Made by a program: the position numbers and the translations under genes. Positions 53,262 through 61,231 of a DNA stretch of 64,000 nt are shown here, one piece after another. The notes beneath the pieces were generated by a model, which saw only the letters and a program-made list of their open reading frames with translations, was not told the DNA's origin and did no database searches. The DNA is taken from assembly GCA_020636505.1 (NCBI GenBank), contig JACJXR010000003.1:124001-188000 (forward strand), written 5' to 3'. Source of the stretch: Chitinophagales bacterium. Its GTDB lineage: Bacteria; Bacteroidota; Bacteroidia; Chitinophagales; Chitinophagaceae. Every line of letters starts with the position of its first letter. The first letter of the stretch is position 1.

Positions 53262-53803
53262 TCGACGATGAGGCTTGGGAGGCACTGTCTGTGCTGTTCG
53301 AACCCAAGAGCCTTAAGCGTAACGAGTTCTTTTATCGCGAAGGTGACCGCCCGCACAACGGTAGTATGCTGCTGAGTGGAGTATTACGTGTGTTCTATAC
53401 TCGGCACGATGGGGTGGAGTACAATAAGAACTTCTTCATACCCGGTATGTCGCCCACACCAATAACGGCATTGGTAACAGGCAAGCCCTGTGCCATCAGC
53501 TTTCAGGCATTGACGGATTCTGAGTTGATGACCTTCAACTTTGCCAAGTTTCTGGAGCTGGCAGATAAATACGAAAGCATCGCCAAACTATACACCAAAA
53601 TACTGGAGCAACTCTGGGTGCAGAAGGAGCTGCAAGAAATACAAATGGTGACCAACGACGCACAAACCAACTACGACCTGTTTCGCCAAAAGTTCCCCGG
53701 GTTGGAGCAGCAGATACCTCAATACCACATCGCATCTTACCTCGGCATTACGCCCATACAATTGAGCCGCATCAGGGCAAAGATGTCGCAAGGTAGTTCT
53801 TAA
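53216..53803 (+). CDS. Crp/Fnr family regulator
   Basis: 195 aa from GTG 53216 (MSIEQIRISLSQFAP). A cNMP-binding-like beta barrel (about 10-125: 'RNEFFYREGDRPHNGSMLLSGVLRVFY') is followed by a long helix and a C-terminal helical HTH-like part with 'IPQYHIASYLGITPIQLSRIRAKM'. No [4Fe-4S] Cys cluster, so not an FNR-type sensor. It lies 69 bp before an operon with a small membrane protein and an SDR. Confidence 0.92.
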   Translation: MSIEQIRISLSQFAPIDDEAWEALSVLFEPKSLKRNEFFYREGDRPHNGSMLLSGVLRVFYTRHDGVEYNKNFFIPGMSPTPITALVTGKPCAISFQALTDSELMTFNFAKFLELADKYESIAKLYTKILEQLWVQKELQEIQMVTNDAQTNYDLFRQKFPGLEQQIPQYHIASYLGITPIQLSRIRAKMSQGSS

Positions 53804-53813
53804 CATATGTTAA
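53800..53813. promoter_or_regulatory. perfect 14-bp palindrome, candidate Crp/Fnr operator
   Basis: TTAACATATGTTAA is a perfect palindrome overlapping the regulator's stop codon and lying 60 bp upstream of the next gene. The size and symmetry suit a Crp/Fnr dimer site controlling the downstream operon; this is inference. Confidence 0.45.
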
Positions 53814-53872
53814 TGCTTGGCGCATAACGCCGCCGCACCTTTGCATCATCAACAAACTTAAAAGCAAAGGTT

Positions 53873-54163
53873 ATGAAAGCATTCTTCAATTATCCCGCAG
53901 GCATCTACATCGTTGCCACACTTGCCGCACTGGGCATTATGATAGTGATAGACTACATATTGGGCGCAGAGGCGGAACATCTTAACGCATGGGTCATCGT
54001 CAACAGATTGGTGGGCAATACCGATACCATTGGCGACAGCTTGGCCATCCGACAGTTTGGACTGCTGGGTGCAACATTGCTCATGTTGGCACTGAACACG
54101 GTATTTGGTTTTATCCTAATCAAGCTGCTTACACTCACCATTAAATTCATCCATTGGCTATGA
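53873..54163 (+). CDS. small membrane protein of unknown function
   Basis: 96 aa with two membrane helices (about 10-28 and 65-88). First gene of the operon downstream of the Crp/Fnr regulator. Its stop overlaps the next small ORF (ATGA), which indicates coupled translation. Confidence 0.75.
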   Translation: MKAFFNYPAGIYIVATLAALGIMIVIDYILGAEAEHLNAWVIVNRLVGNTDTIGDSLAIRQFGLLGATLLMLALNTVFGFILIKLLTLTIKFIHWL

Positions 54164-54243
54164 CGCAGATAGTATTAAGGCTAGTCGGTTTTGCGGTATT
54201 CATCGCACTCATCTTTTTAAAACATCAACTAAAACATCTTTAA
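54160..54243 (+). CDS. 27-aa membrane peptide
   Basis: MTQIVLRLVGFAVFIALIF and a basic tail KHQLKHL; one helix. The ATG overlaps the preceding stop as ATGA, and its stop is 2 bp before the SDR gene. The tight coupling makes a real small protein more likely than chance, but no homologue can be checked here. Confidence 0.5.
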   Translation: MTQIVLRLVGFAVFIALIFLKHQLKHL

Positions 54244-54245
54244 AT

Positions 54246-54977
54246 ATGAAACTCAACAACAATACCATCCTCATAACAGGAGGCACATCGGGCATAGGGT
54301 TGGCAATGGCCAAAAGGTTTATATCTCTGCATAACAAAGTGATAATAGCGGCACGCAGTACAGACAAGCTGAAGGCGGTAAAAGAACTGCTGCCACAGGT
54401 GGAGACCATACAGTGCGACCTGAGTAAACCTGCCGATATAGACAAGCTGGTGCATACCGTAGAACAGGAGTACCCCAAGCTGAATGTGCTGATAAACAAT
54501 GCGGGGGTGCAGTACAACTACCACTTTCTTACAGAGGCGGACATACATACCAAGGCCATACACGAGATAGACATCAACCTGACTGCCCCCATCAGGCTGA
54601 CGGCACACCTGCTGCCCCTGTTGGAGCAGAATGGAGATGCGGCCATCGTAAACGTATCATCATCGTTGGGGATGGTACCCAAGGCCAATGCACCGGTATA
54701 CTGCGGTACCAAGGCGGGCATACACATCTTCAGCAAGGCGCTGCGCTATCAGTTGAAAGACACCAAGGTGTTTGAGGTGGTACCTGCACTGGTGGATACA
54801 GCCATGACACAGGGTAGGGGAAAAGGAAAAATCACCCCCGACCAACTGGTGGATGAATTCGTAAGAGGGTTTGAGCGCGACAAGTACGAGATAAACATCG
54901 GTAAGGTAAAAATACTTAGGCTACTACAACGCATCGCACCCGCTTTGGCTGATAGGATCATCAGCGGTAAGGATTAA
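54246..54977 (+). CDS. short-chain dehydrogenase/reductase (SDR), DltE-like
   Basis: 243 aa. Rossmann motif GGTSGIG (12-18), NNAG (about 89-92), catalytic Ser in 'VSSSLG' (about 140), Y-C-G-T-K with catalytic Tyr and Lys (about 152-156). It reduces or oxidises a small carbonyl compound with NAD(P)H; substrate unknown. In one operon with the two small membrane proteins. Confidence 0.93.
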   Translation: MKLNNNTILITGGTSGIGLAMAKRFISLHNKVIIAARSTDKLKAVKELLPQVETIQCDLSKPADIDKLVHTVEQEYPKLNVLINNAGVQYNYHFLTEADIHTKAIHEIDINLTAPIRLTAHLLPLLEQNGDAAIVNVSSSLGMVPKANAPVYCGTKAGIHIFSKALRYQLKDTKVFEVVPALVDTAMTQGRGKGKITPDQLVDEFVRGFERDKYEINIGKVKILRLLQRIAPALADRIISGKD

Positions 54978-55046
54978 AACAAAGTACCGCCTTTATCGCG
55001 GCATAATGATTTGATAAGGGTGCTTATGAACTTGCGTTTCCCTAAT

Positions 55047-55107
55047 AATAGGGAAGGAGTTACTCCCCTCCTGTTTTTAGGAGGGGTGCCCGTAGGGCGG
55101 GGAGGTT
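55047..55107. repeat. REP-like hairpin repeat
   Basis: A stem CCCCTCCT-gtttttt-AGGAGGGG (55065-55086) is followed by GCCC-GTA-GGGC and flanked by GGGAAGGAG. Such compact G+C-rich palindromes in an AT-rich genome resemble the extragenic repeats common in Bacteroidota. No second copy is visible in this window. Confidence 0.5.
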
Positions 55108-55108
55108 A

Positions 55109-56014
55109 CTAAAACAAAGTACCTGAACGTTCATCGTACAGCTTAGGTGGGGTAAGGTTTGTACCACACTCCGCATTGAGCTTATCCATTAAGTACTTTA
55201 TCAGTTCGGGTGAATGTAGCTCCTCATGTTGGTGCATGAAGAAATAGCAAGTTTTGAGTCCTTTGCTCATCCAGTCTTTTATACGAGCCACCCAATCATC
55301 GATGCGCTCATAATCCGTTCGGTGTAGGGAGTTGCCCACAAAGCGTATAAAACACTCGTTGGTGCTCAGGTGCATATGCACACAGTCTCTACGGCCCGAT
55401 GCATCGGTGATGATGGTGCCTCGCCCCTGTGCTTTCAGCAGCTCGTACAGCTCCTTATGATAGCAATCCTCCTTATACCAGTCGGGGTGGCGCAGCTCCA
55501 CAAACATCTGCACATCGTCGGGGAATGTTTCTATGAACTCATACAGGTTGTCTTTTTGCTTGGGCGACAGTTGTGGGTGCGGCATCAGGAATATAGGTCC
55601 CAGGTTGTCTCCAAACTCCACCATTGCCTCCAGAAACTTGCCCGTCTCAAAGCCCACGTTCTTCAGCCGCTTCAGGTGGGTGATGCTCTGTGTGAACTTG
55701 GGGCAGAACTTAAATCCCTCGGGAACTTTGCTCTTCCACTTCCATACATCACTGGGGAAGGGCATGCGGTAAAACACCGAGTTGAATTCTATGCAGTTGA
55801 AGATATGTGCGTAATGCTCCAGAAAGTCGCGCTCTTTGGTCTTTGGCGGATATAGCTTGCCCACCCAATCTTTTCGTCCCCACTTGGCACAGCCTATGTA
55901 AAACTTTGTGGGCTCGTCTAAGGGTTGCAACACTTGTTTGTTCACCTCGGGGTCGGGCGGTAGGGCGAAGTCTATTTTGTTCAATTCCTCGTCGGATACT
56001 TTGCCGAATTCCAT
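55109..56014 (-). CDS. DUF72 family protein
   Basis: 301 aa TIM-barrel-like protein. 'YIGCAKWGRKDWVGKLYPP', 'FNSVFYRMP', 'FVELRHPDWY' and 'YFFMHQHEE' are the family's conserved blocks. Cytoplasmic, function not established. It stands alone. Confidence 0.93.
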   Translation of the reverse strand: MEFGKVSDEELNKIDFALPPDPEVNKQVLQPLDEPTKFYIGCAKWGRKDWVGKLYPPKTKERDFLEHYAHIFNCIEFNSVFYRMPFPSDVWKWKSKVPEGFKFCPKFTQSITHLKRLKNVGFETGKFLEAMVEFGDNLGPIFLMPHPQLSPKQKDNLYEFIETFPDDVQMFVELRHPDWYKEDCYHKELYELLKAQGRGTIITDASGRRDCVHMHLSTNECFIRFVGNSLHRTDYERIDDWVARIKDWMSKGLKTCYFFMHQHEELHSPELIKYLMDKLNAECGTNLTPPKLYDERSGTLF

Positions 56015-56086
56015 TTGTTAAAGTTATTACATCTGACAATACTGTGATGCTCGATTTGCCCTTTGATGCGTTATAAAGGTATGGGC

Positions 56087-56632
56087 ATGCGCACAACATA
56101 CAGATCATTACTGGTGGTAGCACTTGTGTTATCAATCAGTAGTGTGCGTGCCCAATTTTTATCTCCCGTACAGCAAAAGGTCAACACCTTCGAGACGGGT
56201 ATGTTCAAAGAGCTGGGCTACCAAAGCTCGTTTCTCAATACATTCAGTGTTGGTAGAGAGTATAGATTGCGTACTTGGTGGGCAGGTGGTGCCGAAGTGT
56301 TTTTGTACAAATACAATCAGAAGGAGTACAGCAGCTTGGGTGCCAGCATCAGGCCCGTATCAAGGATATACTTTTACAGTGCCAAAAAGTTTGAGCTATT
56401 CGGAGAAACCAAGGGTGGGGTGATATTCATGTTTCCGCAAAACACCTATCGCTCCATCAACTTTACGTTCGAGGCCAATTTGGGTGCGGATATCTATCTG
56501 TTCAAAAACGATGCGCTGCGTATCAGTAGCGGATACAATCACTTCTCCAACGGCAAAAGAACGGGCGATGCCATTAACCCGCCTTGGGATGGCATTGGCA
56601 TAAGTTTAGCATTTGTGAAAACGATACTTTAG
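56087..56632 (+). CDS. PagL-like outer-membrane acyl hydrolase (putative)
   Basis: 181 aa from ATG 56087 (MRTTYRSLLV), with signal peptide ending SVRAQ. Eight-stranded barrel pattern. The C-terminal 'YNHFSNGKRTGDAINPPWDGIG' resembles the lipid A 3-O-deacylase (PagL) signature, including the His-Ser pair in H-F-S-N-G. If correct, it trims acyl chains of lipid A at the outer membrane. The fold is likely; activity is uncertain. Confidence 0.7.
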   Translation: MRTTYRSLLVVALVLSISSVRAQFLSPVQQKVNTFETGMFKELGYQSSFLNTFSVGREYRLRTWWAGGAEVFLYKYNQKEYSSLGASIRPVSRIYFYSAKKFELFGETKGGVIFMFPQNTYRSINFTFEANLGADIYLFKNDALRISSGYNHFSNGKRTGDAINPPWDGIGISLAFVKTIL

Positions 56633-56666
56633 GGTTTTTAGGTATATTTATGTAAACACCTTTCTT

Positions 56667-56837
56667 ATGGAAATATTACTATCTACTTGGACCATCTCAG
56701 GCGACCTCATGTATATATGGGGCGGTTGTATCGCAATGATATTCGTCGTACTCGGTATCGACTATTTGTACAACTTCTTGGCGCGTACCGCACGCCGACT
56801 GTGGCATAGGTTTTGGAATCCCGACACTACTGCATAG
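56667..56837 (+). CDS. small membrane protein of unknown function
   Basis: 56 aa: one or two helices (residues 14-40) and a basic aromatic C-terminus 'ARRLWHRFWNPDTTA'. It starts 34 bp after the barrel gene and overlaps the convergent DUF4168 gene by 11 bp. It may be co-transcribed with the PagL-like gene. Confidence 0.5.
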   Translation: MEILLSTWTISGDLMYIWGGCIAMIFVVLGIDYLYNFLARTARRLWHRFWNPDTTA

Positions 56838-57330
56838 TGCGCAGCAGCTCGTCTATTCTTGCCTTTAGTTTGGGGTCGTTCTCGTAAGCGATGGTTATAT
56901 CGTTGAACTCCACCAGTCCCAAACCTTCTCTGCGTATCACAATTTTCATTTTGGAGGCAAACTCTTCTTGCAGTGCAAACACCTTGGTGCTAGCCGCTTT
57001 GAATAGCTTGGCTTCGCTCTTGGGAGCATTGCCGTAAGTGGTGTCTCCAATCTTCAATGCACCGAACATCTCGTTGAAGCGCATGGTGCTCAACCCCGAC
57101 TCTTTTATCACCTTGGTGATAGCGTCTTTGGTTTTCACCTGCTCGTTGCCCATGGCTACGTTCACCTTCACAAAGCTGCGCAATGTTTCGTCAGTGTAGT
57201 TTTTGGTTGCGGGTAGTGGTTTGCTGTAGTCGGGTAGGCTGTTTTGTGCCTGTGCTACTATTGTGGTCAGCATAAGGCATGCAGCTACCGCCAAAGTCAT
57301 TCTCTTGATATATCTAAGTGTATTGCTCAT
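56827..57330 (-). CDS. DUF4168-like secreted protein
   Basis: 167 aa with a signal peptide (TIVAQAQ, residue 29). The helical mature part, with 'DETLRSFVKVNVAMGNEQVKTKDAITKVIKESGLSTMRFNEMF', matches the DUF4168 pattern. Exported, function unknown. It has a perfect promoter at 57361-57391. Confidence 0.8.
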   Translation of the reverse strand: MSNTLRYIKRMTLAVAACLMLTTIVAQAQNSLPDYSKPLPATKNYTDETLRSFVKVNVAMGNEQVKTKDAITKVIKESGLSTMRFNEMFGALKIGDTTYGNAPKSEAKLFKAASTKVFALQEEFASKMKIVIRREGLGLVEFNDITIAYENDPKLKARIDELLRTMQ

Positions 57331-57360
57331 TTCTGTATATGATTCCTTTTTTCAGGATGC

Positions 57361-57391
57361 CAAACTTAATACAATTTGCAACCAGGGCAAA
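57361..57391 (-). promoter_or_regulatory. promoter of the DUF4168-like gene
   Basis: TTTG (57388-57391), 19 bp, TAAGTTTG (57361-57368) on the minus strand: perfect consensus, about 30 bp before the ATG. Confidence 0.85.
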
Positions 57392-57466
57392 ATTGTGCTT
57401 GTGTGACATAAGACACCCTTAAATGATTATTTGTTTGGTAAATTCGCACCCAATAAAAAGTTAATT

Positions 57467-57751
57467 ATGGATATCATCATTCAATCGAAAGGATTTACCG
57501 CAGGTGCGGAACTGGAAGGCTTTATTTCCGAGAAGCTGCAAAAGCTGGATAAAATGAGCGACAATATCATCCGCGCTCGAGTTACACTACACGAAGGACA
57601 AGAGTCTGTAGACAACAAACATTGCGATATCAGGTTGGAAGTACCCGGTAACGATCATTTGGTAAGTAAGAGTGGAGGTGCCTACGAAGCTGCTGCTTTG
57701 GCTGCTGTGGATACGCTTCAAGATATATTGCGTAGAGCTAAGGACAAGTAA
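57467..57751 (+). CDS. hpf: ribosome hibernation-promoting factor, short form
   Basis: 94 aa from ATG 57467 (MDIIIQSKGFTAGAEL). The HPF/YfiA domain: 'LEGFISEKLQKLDKM', 'RARVTLHEGQESV', 'CDIRLEVPGNDHLV', 'YEAAALAAVDTLQDIL'. It binds the 30S subunit and stabilises idle ribosomes in stationary phase. The short form lacks the dimerising C-terminal domain. Confidence 0.92.
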   Translation: MDIIIQSKGFTAGAELEGFISEKLQKLDKMSDNIIRARVTLHEGQESVDNKHCDIRLEVPGNDHLVSKSGGAYEAAALAAVDTLQDILRRAKDK

Positions 57752-57783
57752 TGCTTGGCTCTTACGCTATGTGTAAGAAAATC

Positions 57784-57805
57784 ACACTATCGCTGATGAT
57801 AGTGT
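57784..57805 (+). terminator. hairpin downstream of hpf
   Basis: ACACTATC-gctgat-GATAGTGT, 8-bp stem, 33 bp after the hpf stop. The run of T behind it is weak, so a terminator function is uncertain. Confidence 0.4.
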
Positions 57806-57840
57806 ACTTTGGGGAGTGGTTCAAGAAAATAAGGGGCTGA

Positions 57841-58107
57841 TTATGCGCCTACACCAAACTGCTCCAGTACTATGTCTGTTTTGCCTGCTGCACCTACTTT
57901 GGCTGATATTAGGATGAAGTGGTCGGCAATCTTCTTACAATAGTTGTTAATATGCGTTTCGATAAGCGTTTTCTGCGCATCGGTTGCTTTGCCTGTGGCC
58001 ACCTTGCTCAACGCGTCGCTCTCTTGTGCATTGTCTGCAACCAATTGTACTTGTAAGTGCACTCTGTTCAATCCTGTTAAGTGCTTATTTAGTTCGGTTG
58101 TCTGCAT
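57841..58107 (-). CDS. small protein of unknown function
   Basis: 88 aa, soluble, mostly helical (MQTTELNKHLTGLNRVHLQVQL...). No family recognised. It stands alone, converging with hpf. Confidence 0.6.
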   Translation of the reverse strand: MQTTELNKHLTGLNRVHLQVQLVADNAQESDALSKVATGKATDAQKTLIETHINNYCKKIADHFILISAKVGAAGKTDIVLEQFGVGA

Positions 58108-58252
58108 ATATCAAGACGATTTTGATATAAATTTAATTTTTATTCTTAAAAAGTGCAAGGGGTTTATAGGGTGATTTTCAACTTGTTTTATATATGTGGA
58201 TAACATCTTAATAGAGTTATTTTAGAGATTCTTAATGTGTTTTGATAATATC

Positions 58253-58969
58253 TTATGCAGCATCGTTACCGATATGCCGTATCAATCTTCGCTTGGCAAT
58301 GGGCAACATCGTTTCATCTACGGGATACACTAACGGCGACTCCATGAGATACACTGCGGGGTTGGGTAGCTCCTTTATGGTCCTAATGATGTTCACCTTC
58401 AGCTGCTCGTATGTGGTGGATATTGTTTTCTGCCATGTATTTATATAATTCAAGCTTAGGCTGCGGTATTTCATATTCATATGGGTAAATAGGCTTACGT
58501 TGTAGTAATAGACAGGCACATCTGAGGTGCGTCCGAAGTTCAGCATGATATACCCTTCGTTTCGGTACAGCGGTTGTATGCCTATTGGTTCAAAGGTCAT
58601 TTGTCGCTCTATTTCTTCGTACAGTTCTGTACCATGATCTATACTGCCTTTTATTTGTTGCATAGCATAGCCTGTTATTTCTTCCAGTACTTGCATTACA
58701 TCGTCATCTGCCAGCATTTCGGTATATACCAGTTTCAATTGTTCCATATCCGCTCCATCCAACTTTTTAGGGAAGCTGTTTTGCAGCAACTCCTTGTTCT
58801 TTCTGAAGCTGTCCAGATTGCGATAATGAAATACGATGTCGGAAAGTTGGGGGTACAGTTTGTACTCTTCGAAGTATTTATTCACCTGTTGCAAATAGGC
58901 CAGTAGCCTGTATTTTTGCAACTCGAAATCAATATCCCCATCAAGGAACCATGTTTCGCTGAGTGCCAT
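58253..58969 (-). CDS. conserved protein of unknown function
   Basis: 238 aa, soluble. The N-terminal half is helical and charged ('LQKYRLLAYLQQVNKYFEEYKLYPQLSDIVFHY'), the C-terminal half mixed ('RNEGYIMLNFGRTSDVPVYYYNVSLF'). It looks like a Bacteroidota-specific conserved protein, but no domain is recognised. Confidence 0.72.
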   Translation of the reverse strand: MALSETWFLDGDIDFELQKYRLLAYLQQVNKYFEEYKLYPQLSDIVFHYRNLDSFRKNKELLQNSFPKKLDGADMEQLKLVYTEMLADDDVMQVLEEITGYAMQQIKGSIDHGTELYEEIERQMTFEPIGIQPLYRNEGYIMLNFGRTSDVPVYYYNVSLFTHMNMKYRSLSLNYINTWQKTISTTYEQLKVNIIRTIKELPNPAVYLMESPLVYPVDETMLPIAKRRLIRHIGNDAA

Positions 58970-59044
58970 AGCCGTGAATAATTGGTTATCCTAATTTAAC
59001 GAAAATTCGTCTTTCAATCAACACGGAACTGTTAAAAAGAGTGA

Positions 59045-59440
59045 CTAAAGGTGCTTGGTCTCCATATGTATCGGGTTGCTCAACGATTGAGATACAGGGC
59101 GTTTTTCGGCTATTATGTACATCCTCTTTTTCTGCTCTTCATCCAGGTCGCCATAAAGCTTTATGCTCTTTACTATTTTGCTTGTTCTGGTTTGGTTGTC
59201 GTAGTCGTACTCAACGGTAACTTCTATCTTTTCCAAGGGCCATTCTTTACGGTCTGCATACATACGCACTGTTATACATACGCAGGATGCCAGTGCCGAT
59301 GCCAACAATTCTTTTGGGGTGAGTCCTTTGTCTTCGCCTCCTTTTTCTTTTGGCTCGTCTGATATGATTGTGTTCCCAACAGGCGAAGTGATATGTGTTA
59401 CATAATGTTCTCTGCCCAACGATGCTGTGATTTGTGACAT
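59045..59440 (-). CDS. OsmC/Ohr family peroxiredoxin-like protein
   Basis: 131 aa. 'GEDKGLTPKELLASALASCVCITVRMYADRKEW' contains the conserved peroxidatic Cys region of OsmC-like proteins; the second Cys of the usual pair lies two residues later rather than at the canonical distance. It detoxifies organic peroxides in the cytoplasm. Alone in its orientation, adjacent to a sigma factor gene. Confidence 0.85.
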   Translation of the reverse strand: MSQITASLGREHYVTHITSPVGNTIISDEPKEKGGEDKGLTPKELLASALASCVCITVRMYADRKEWPLEKIEVTVEYDYDNQTRTSKIVKSIKLYGDLDEEQKKRMYIIAEKRPVSQSLSNPIHMETKHL

Positions 59441-59554
59441 AACCGTGATTATTTTAAGTGTCTAATTTAGCTTTAAATAAGGTTGTTTATCGCATATTTA
59501 CAAAGCCGACCTACGTTATTCCCTGCATTTTTATTGGTTTAAGTTTTTAGCTTT

Positions 59555-60133
59555 ATGAGAGAAACAGATGTAATGGGCAACCATAGCTTACAACCTGAGG
59601 ATTGGGTAGATAATTATTCGGATATGCTGTATAGGTATACCGCCATGCGTGTGTCCGACACAGAGGTGGCCAAAGATATTGTGCAGGATACCTTCCTCAG
59701 TGCATGGAAAGCAAGAGACGGCTACAAAGGCGATGCTTCGGAAAAGAATTGGCTCTACACCATATGCCGAAACAAGATAATAGACCATTACAGAAAGGCA
59801 TCTAACAACATTGCAAAGCAGGGTATTGAAGATTACGAAGACCTATTCTTCAACGAGCAAGGGCATTGGAAGCAAGATACAGTACCTACCGACTGGGGAG
59901 TGACCTATACAGATACGGTCGAAACCAAGGAGTTTTACAAGATACTGAATGAGTGTAAAGAGAATTTGAAAGAGCTGCAGCAGGCTGTTTTCTCATTGAA
60001 GTATTTCGACGATATGAAATCAGAAGATATCTGTAAGCTTTTAGATATAACTCCGTCTAACTACTGGGTGCTGATGCACAGGGCGAAACTTGGGCTCAGA
60101 ACCTGTATTGAAAAGAATTGGTTCAATAAATAA
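59555..60133 (+). CDS. sigma-70 family (ECF) RNA polymerase sigma factor
   Basis: 192 aa. Region 2 (about 15-85: 'DMLYRYTAMRVSDTEVAKDIVQDTFLSAWKARD') and region 4 (about 130-180: 'LQQAVFSLKYFDDMKSEDICKLLDITPSNYWVLMHRAKLGLR') are both present. It directs transcription of a stress regulon. The anti-sigma gene follows after 19 bp. Confidence 0.93.
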   Translation: MRETDVMGNHSLQPEDWVDNYSDMLYRYTAMRVSDTEVAKDIVQDTFLSAWKARDGYKGDASEKNWLYTICRNKIIDHYRKASNNIAKQGIEDYEDLFFNEQGHWKQDTVPTDWGVTYTDTVETKEFYKILNECKENLKELQQAVFSLKYFDDMKSEDICKLLDITPSNYWVLMHRAKLGLRTCIEKNWFNK

Positions 60134-60152
60134 TAACACGACAGTGATAGGA

Positions 60153-60386
60153 ATGATCAGTTGCAAAGAGGCTACCATGCTTACCCTTAAAAAAGAGGAG
60201 GGGAAGCTGAGTCTTATAGAGCGCCTCAAGCTCAAATTGCATCTAGGTATGTGTAAATTCTGCACGCTGTTTTCCATCCAAAGCAAGTATCTTTCCGACC
60301 ATGCCAAGCATATGGATGAACATATTCATTCAGCCAATACCTTACCTGAATCCGACAAAATCGCCATTAACAGGAATTTGATTTAA
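60153..60386 (+). CDS. zinc-finger (ZAS) anti-sigma factor, short
   Basis: 77 aa from ATG 60153 (MISCKEATM). The H-x3-C-x2-C motif (His30, Cys34, Cys37) with an early Cys4 is the zinc-binding anti-sigma domain. No transmembrane helix, so it is soluble and probably binds the preceding sigma factor, releasing it on oxidative or thiol stress. Confidence 0.85.
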   Translation: MISCKEATMLTLKKEEGKLSLIERLKLKLHLGMCKFCTLFSIQSKYLSDHAKHMDEHIHSANTLPESDKIAINRNLI

Positions 60387-60404
60387 TTGACTGATATTCA
60401 TTGG

Positions 60405-60542
60405 TTAGTGAATCTTATTTGAAATGTTTTCCAATGTCTTTTTCCCCAGTTTGGTCATGATATTGTAAGGAACCGGTTTTCCATTCGTCATAAATAACTG
60501 TAATGTAACGCCAAGCATTGCAGGTTTACCGAGTTTACTCAT
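60405..60542 (-). CDS. possible small protein (divergent ORF)
   Basis: 45 aa frame beginning MSKLGKPAMLGVTLQLF and ending SNKIH, transcribed divergently from the cytochrome gene. The composition looks coding-like, but no family, signal peptide or promoter is seen. It may be a remnant or a chance frame. Confidence 0.3.
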   Translation of the reverse strand: MSKLGKPAMLGVTLQLFMTNGKPVPYNIMTKLGKKTLENISNKIH

Positions 60543-60575
60543 ATGCCATTCGTAAAACCACAAAAACCATACTTT

Positions 60576-61118
60576 ATGAAAAAGACCATTCTGACTACAG
60601 TAGCCGGTGCAGCACTTCTACTGATTTCCTTACAGTCATGTAAAAAAGAGAAAGCAACTACTACAACCACACCTCAACCCAATCCTGAATACATAGCCGA
60701 CAACAACTCTTTTAAGGGGTTTGAAGGATGGCATCTACACACCACAAAAAACGGTGTAGACCCTGCAAATCTTGGACCTGCTCATGCGGGTGATGACAGT
60801 ACCTCTGTACGGAAAGTATATTTTGAAGGTGGGCATGGTGTTACCCGCTCGAACAACGGACAGTTTCCCATAGGAACGTTGGTTTCAAAAATCACAACTT
60901 GGAACTCAGGTGGTGGAGGCAGTATGATAACCGCCATGGCCAAGCGTGGTAATGGCTTCGATCCAAGTGGTAACGATTGGGAGTATTTTGTACTTAACGC
61001 AGATGGCTCAATAGTGGTTGATAATGGTACCACAATGCGAGGTGCAAACATCATGAACAGTGCATGTAAAAACTGCCATGCCAAAGTGAAGAACAACGAT
61101 TATATTTTCACCAAATAA
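60576..61118 (+). CDS. cytochrome P460-like haem lipoprotein
   Basis: 180 aa from ATG 60576. Signal sequence with lipobox Cys22 (LQSC). The C-terminus has C164-K-N-C167-H168, a haem c attachment motif (CxxCH). The fold, with 'WEYFVLNADGSIVVDNG' and 'ITAMAKRGNGFDPSGNDWEYF', fits cytochrome P460, known for ammonia or hydroxylamine oxidation and for c-type cytochromes in stress. A lipid-anchored periplasmic electron carrier is the safest reading. Confidence 0.78.
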   Translation: MKKTILTTVAGAALLLISLQSCKKEKATTTTTPQPNPEYIADNNSFKGFEGWHLHTTKNGVDPANLGPAHAGDDSTSVRKVYFEGGHGVTRSNNGQFPIGTLVSKITTWNSGGGGSMITAMAKRGNGFDPSGNDWEYFVLNADGSIVVDNGTTMRGANIMNSACKNCHAKVKNNDYIFTK

Positions 61119-61146
61119 CCGGATACCTATAATACACATATATGGT

Positions 61147-61175
61147 AACGCTCCTAAATATAGGAGCGTTTTTTT
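61147..61175 (+). terminator. terminator of the cytochrome P460-like gene
   Basis: AACGCTCCTA-AATA-TAGGAGCGTT followed by T5; 28 bp after the stop. It also shows that the following ORF must begin downstream of here. Confidence 0.85.
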
Positions 61176-61231
61176 GTGCTCTTTTTGTTCTCTATTATTC
61201 ATATTACTTTTATGCAGTAAAGACTAATAAT

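Noticed and set aside
61142..61231. N-terminal extension of the barrel protein at 61232
   Set aside because: Crosses a strong terminator; the signal peptide begins later.
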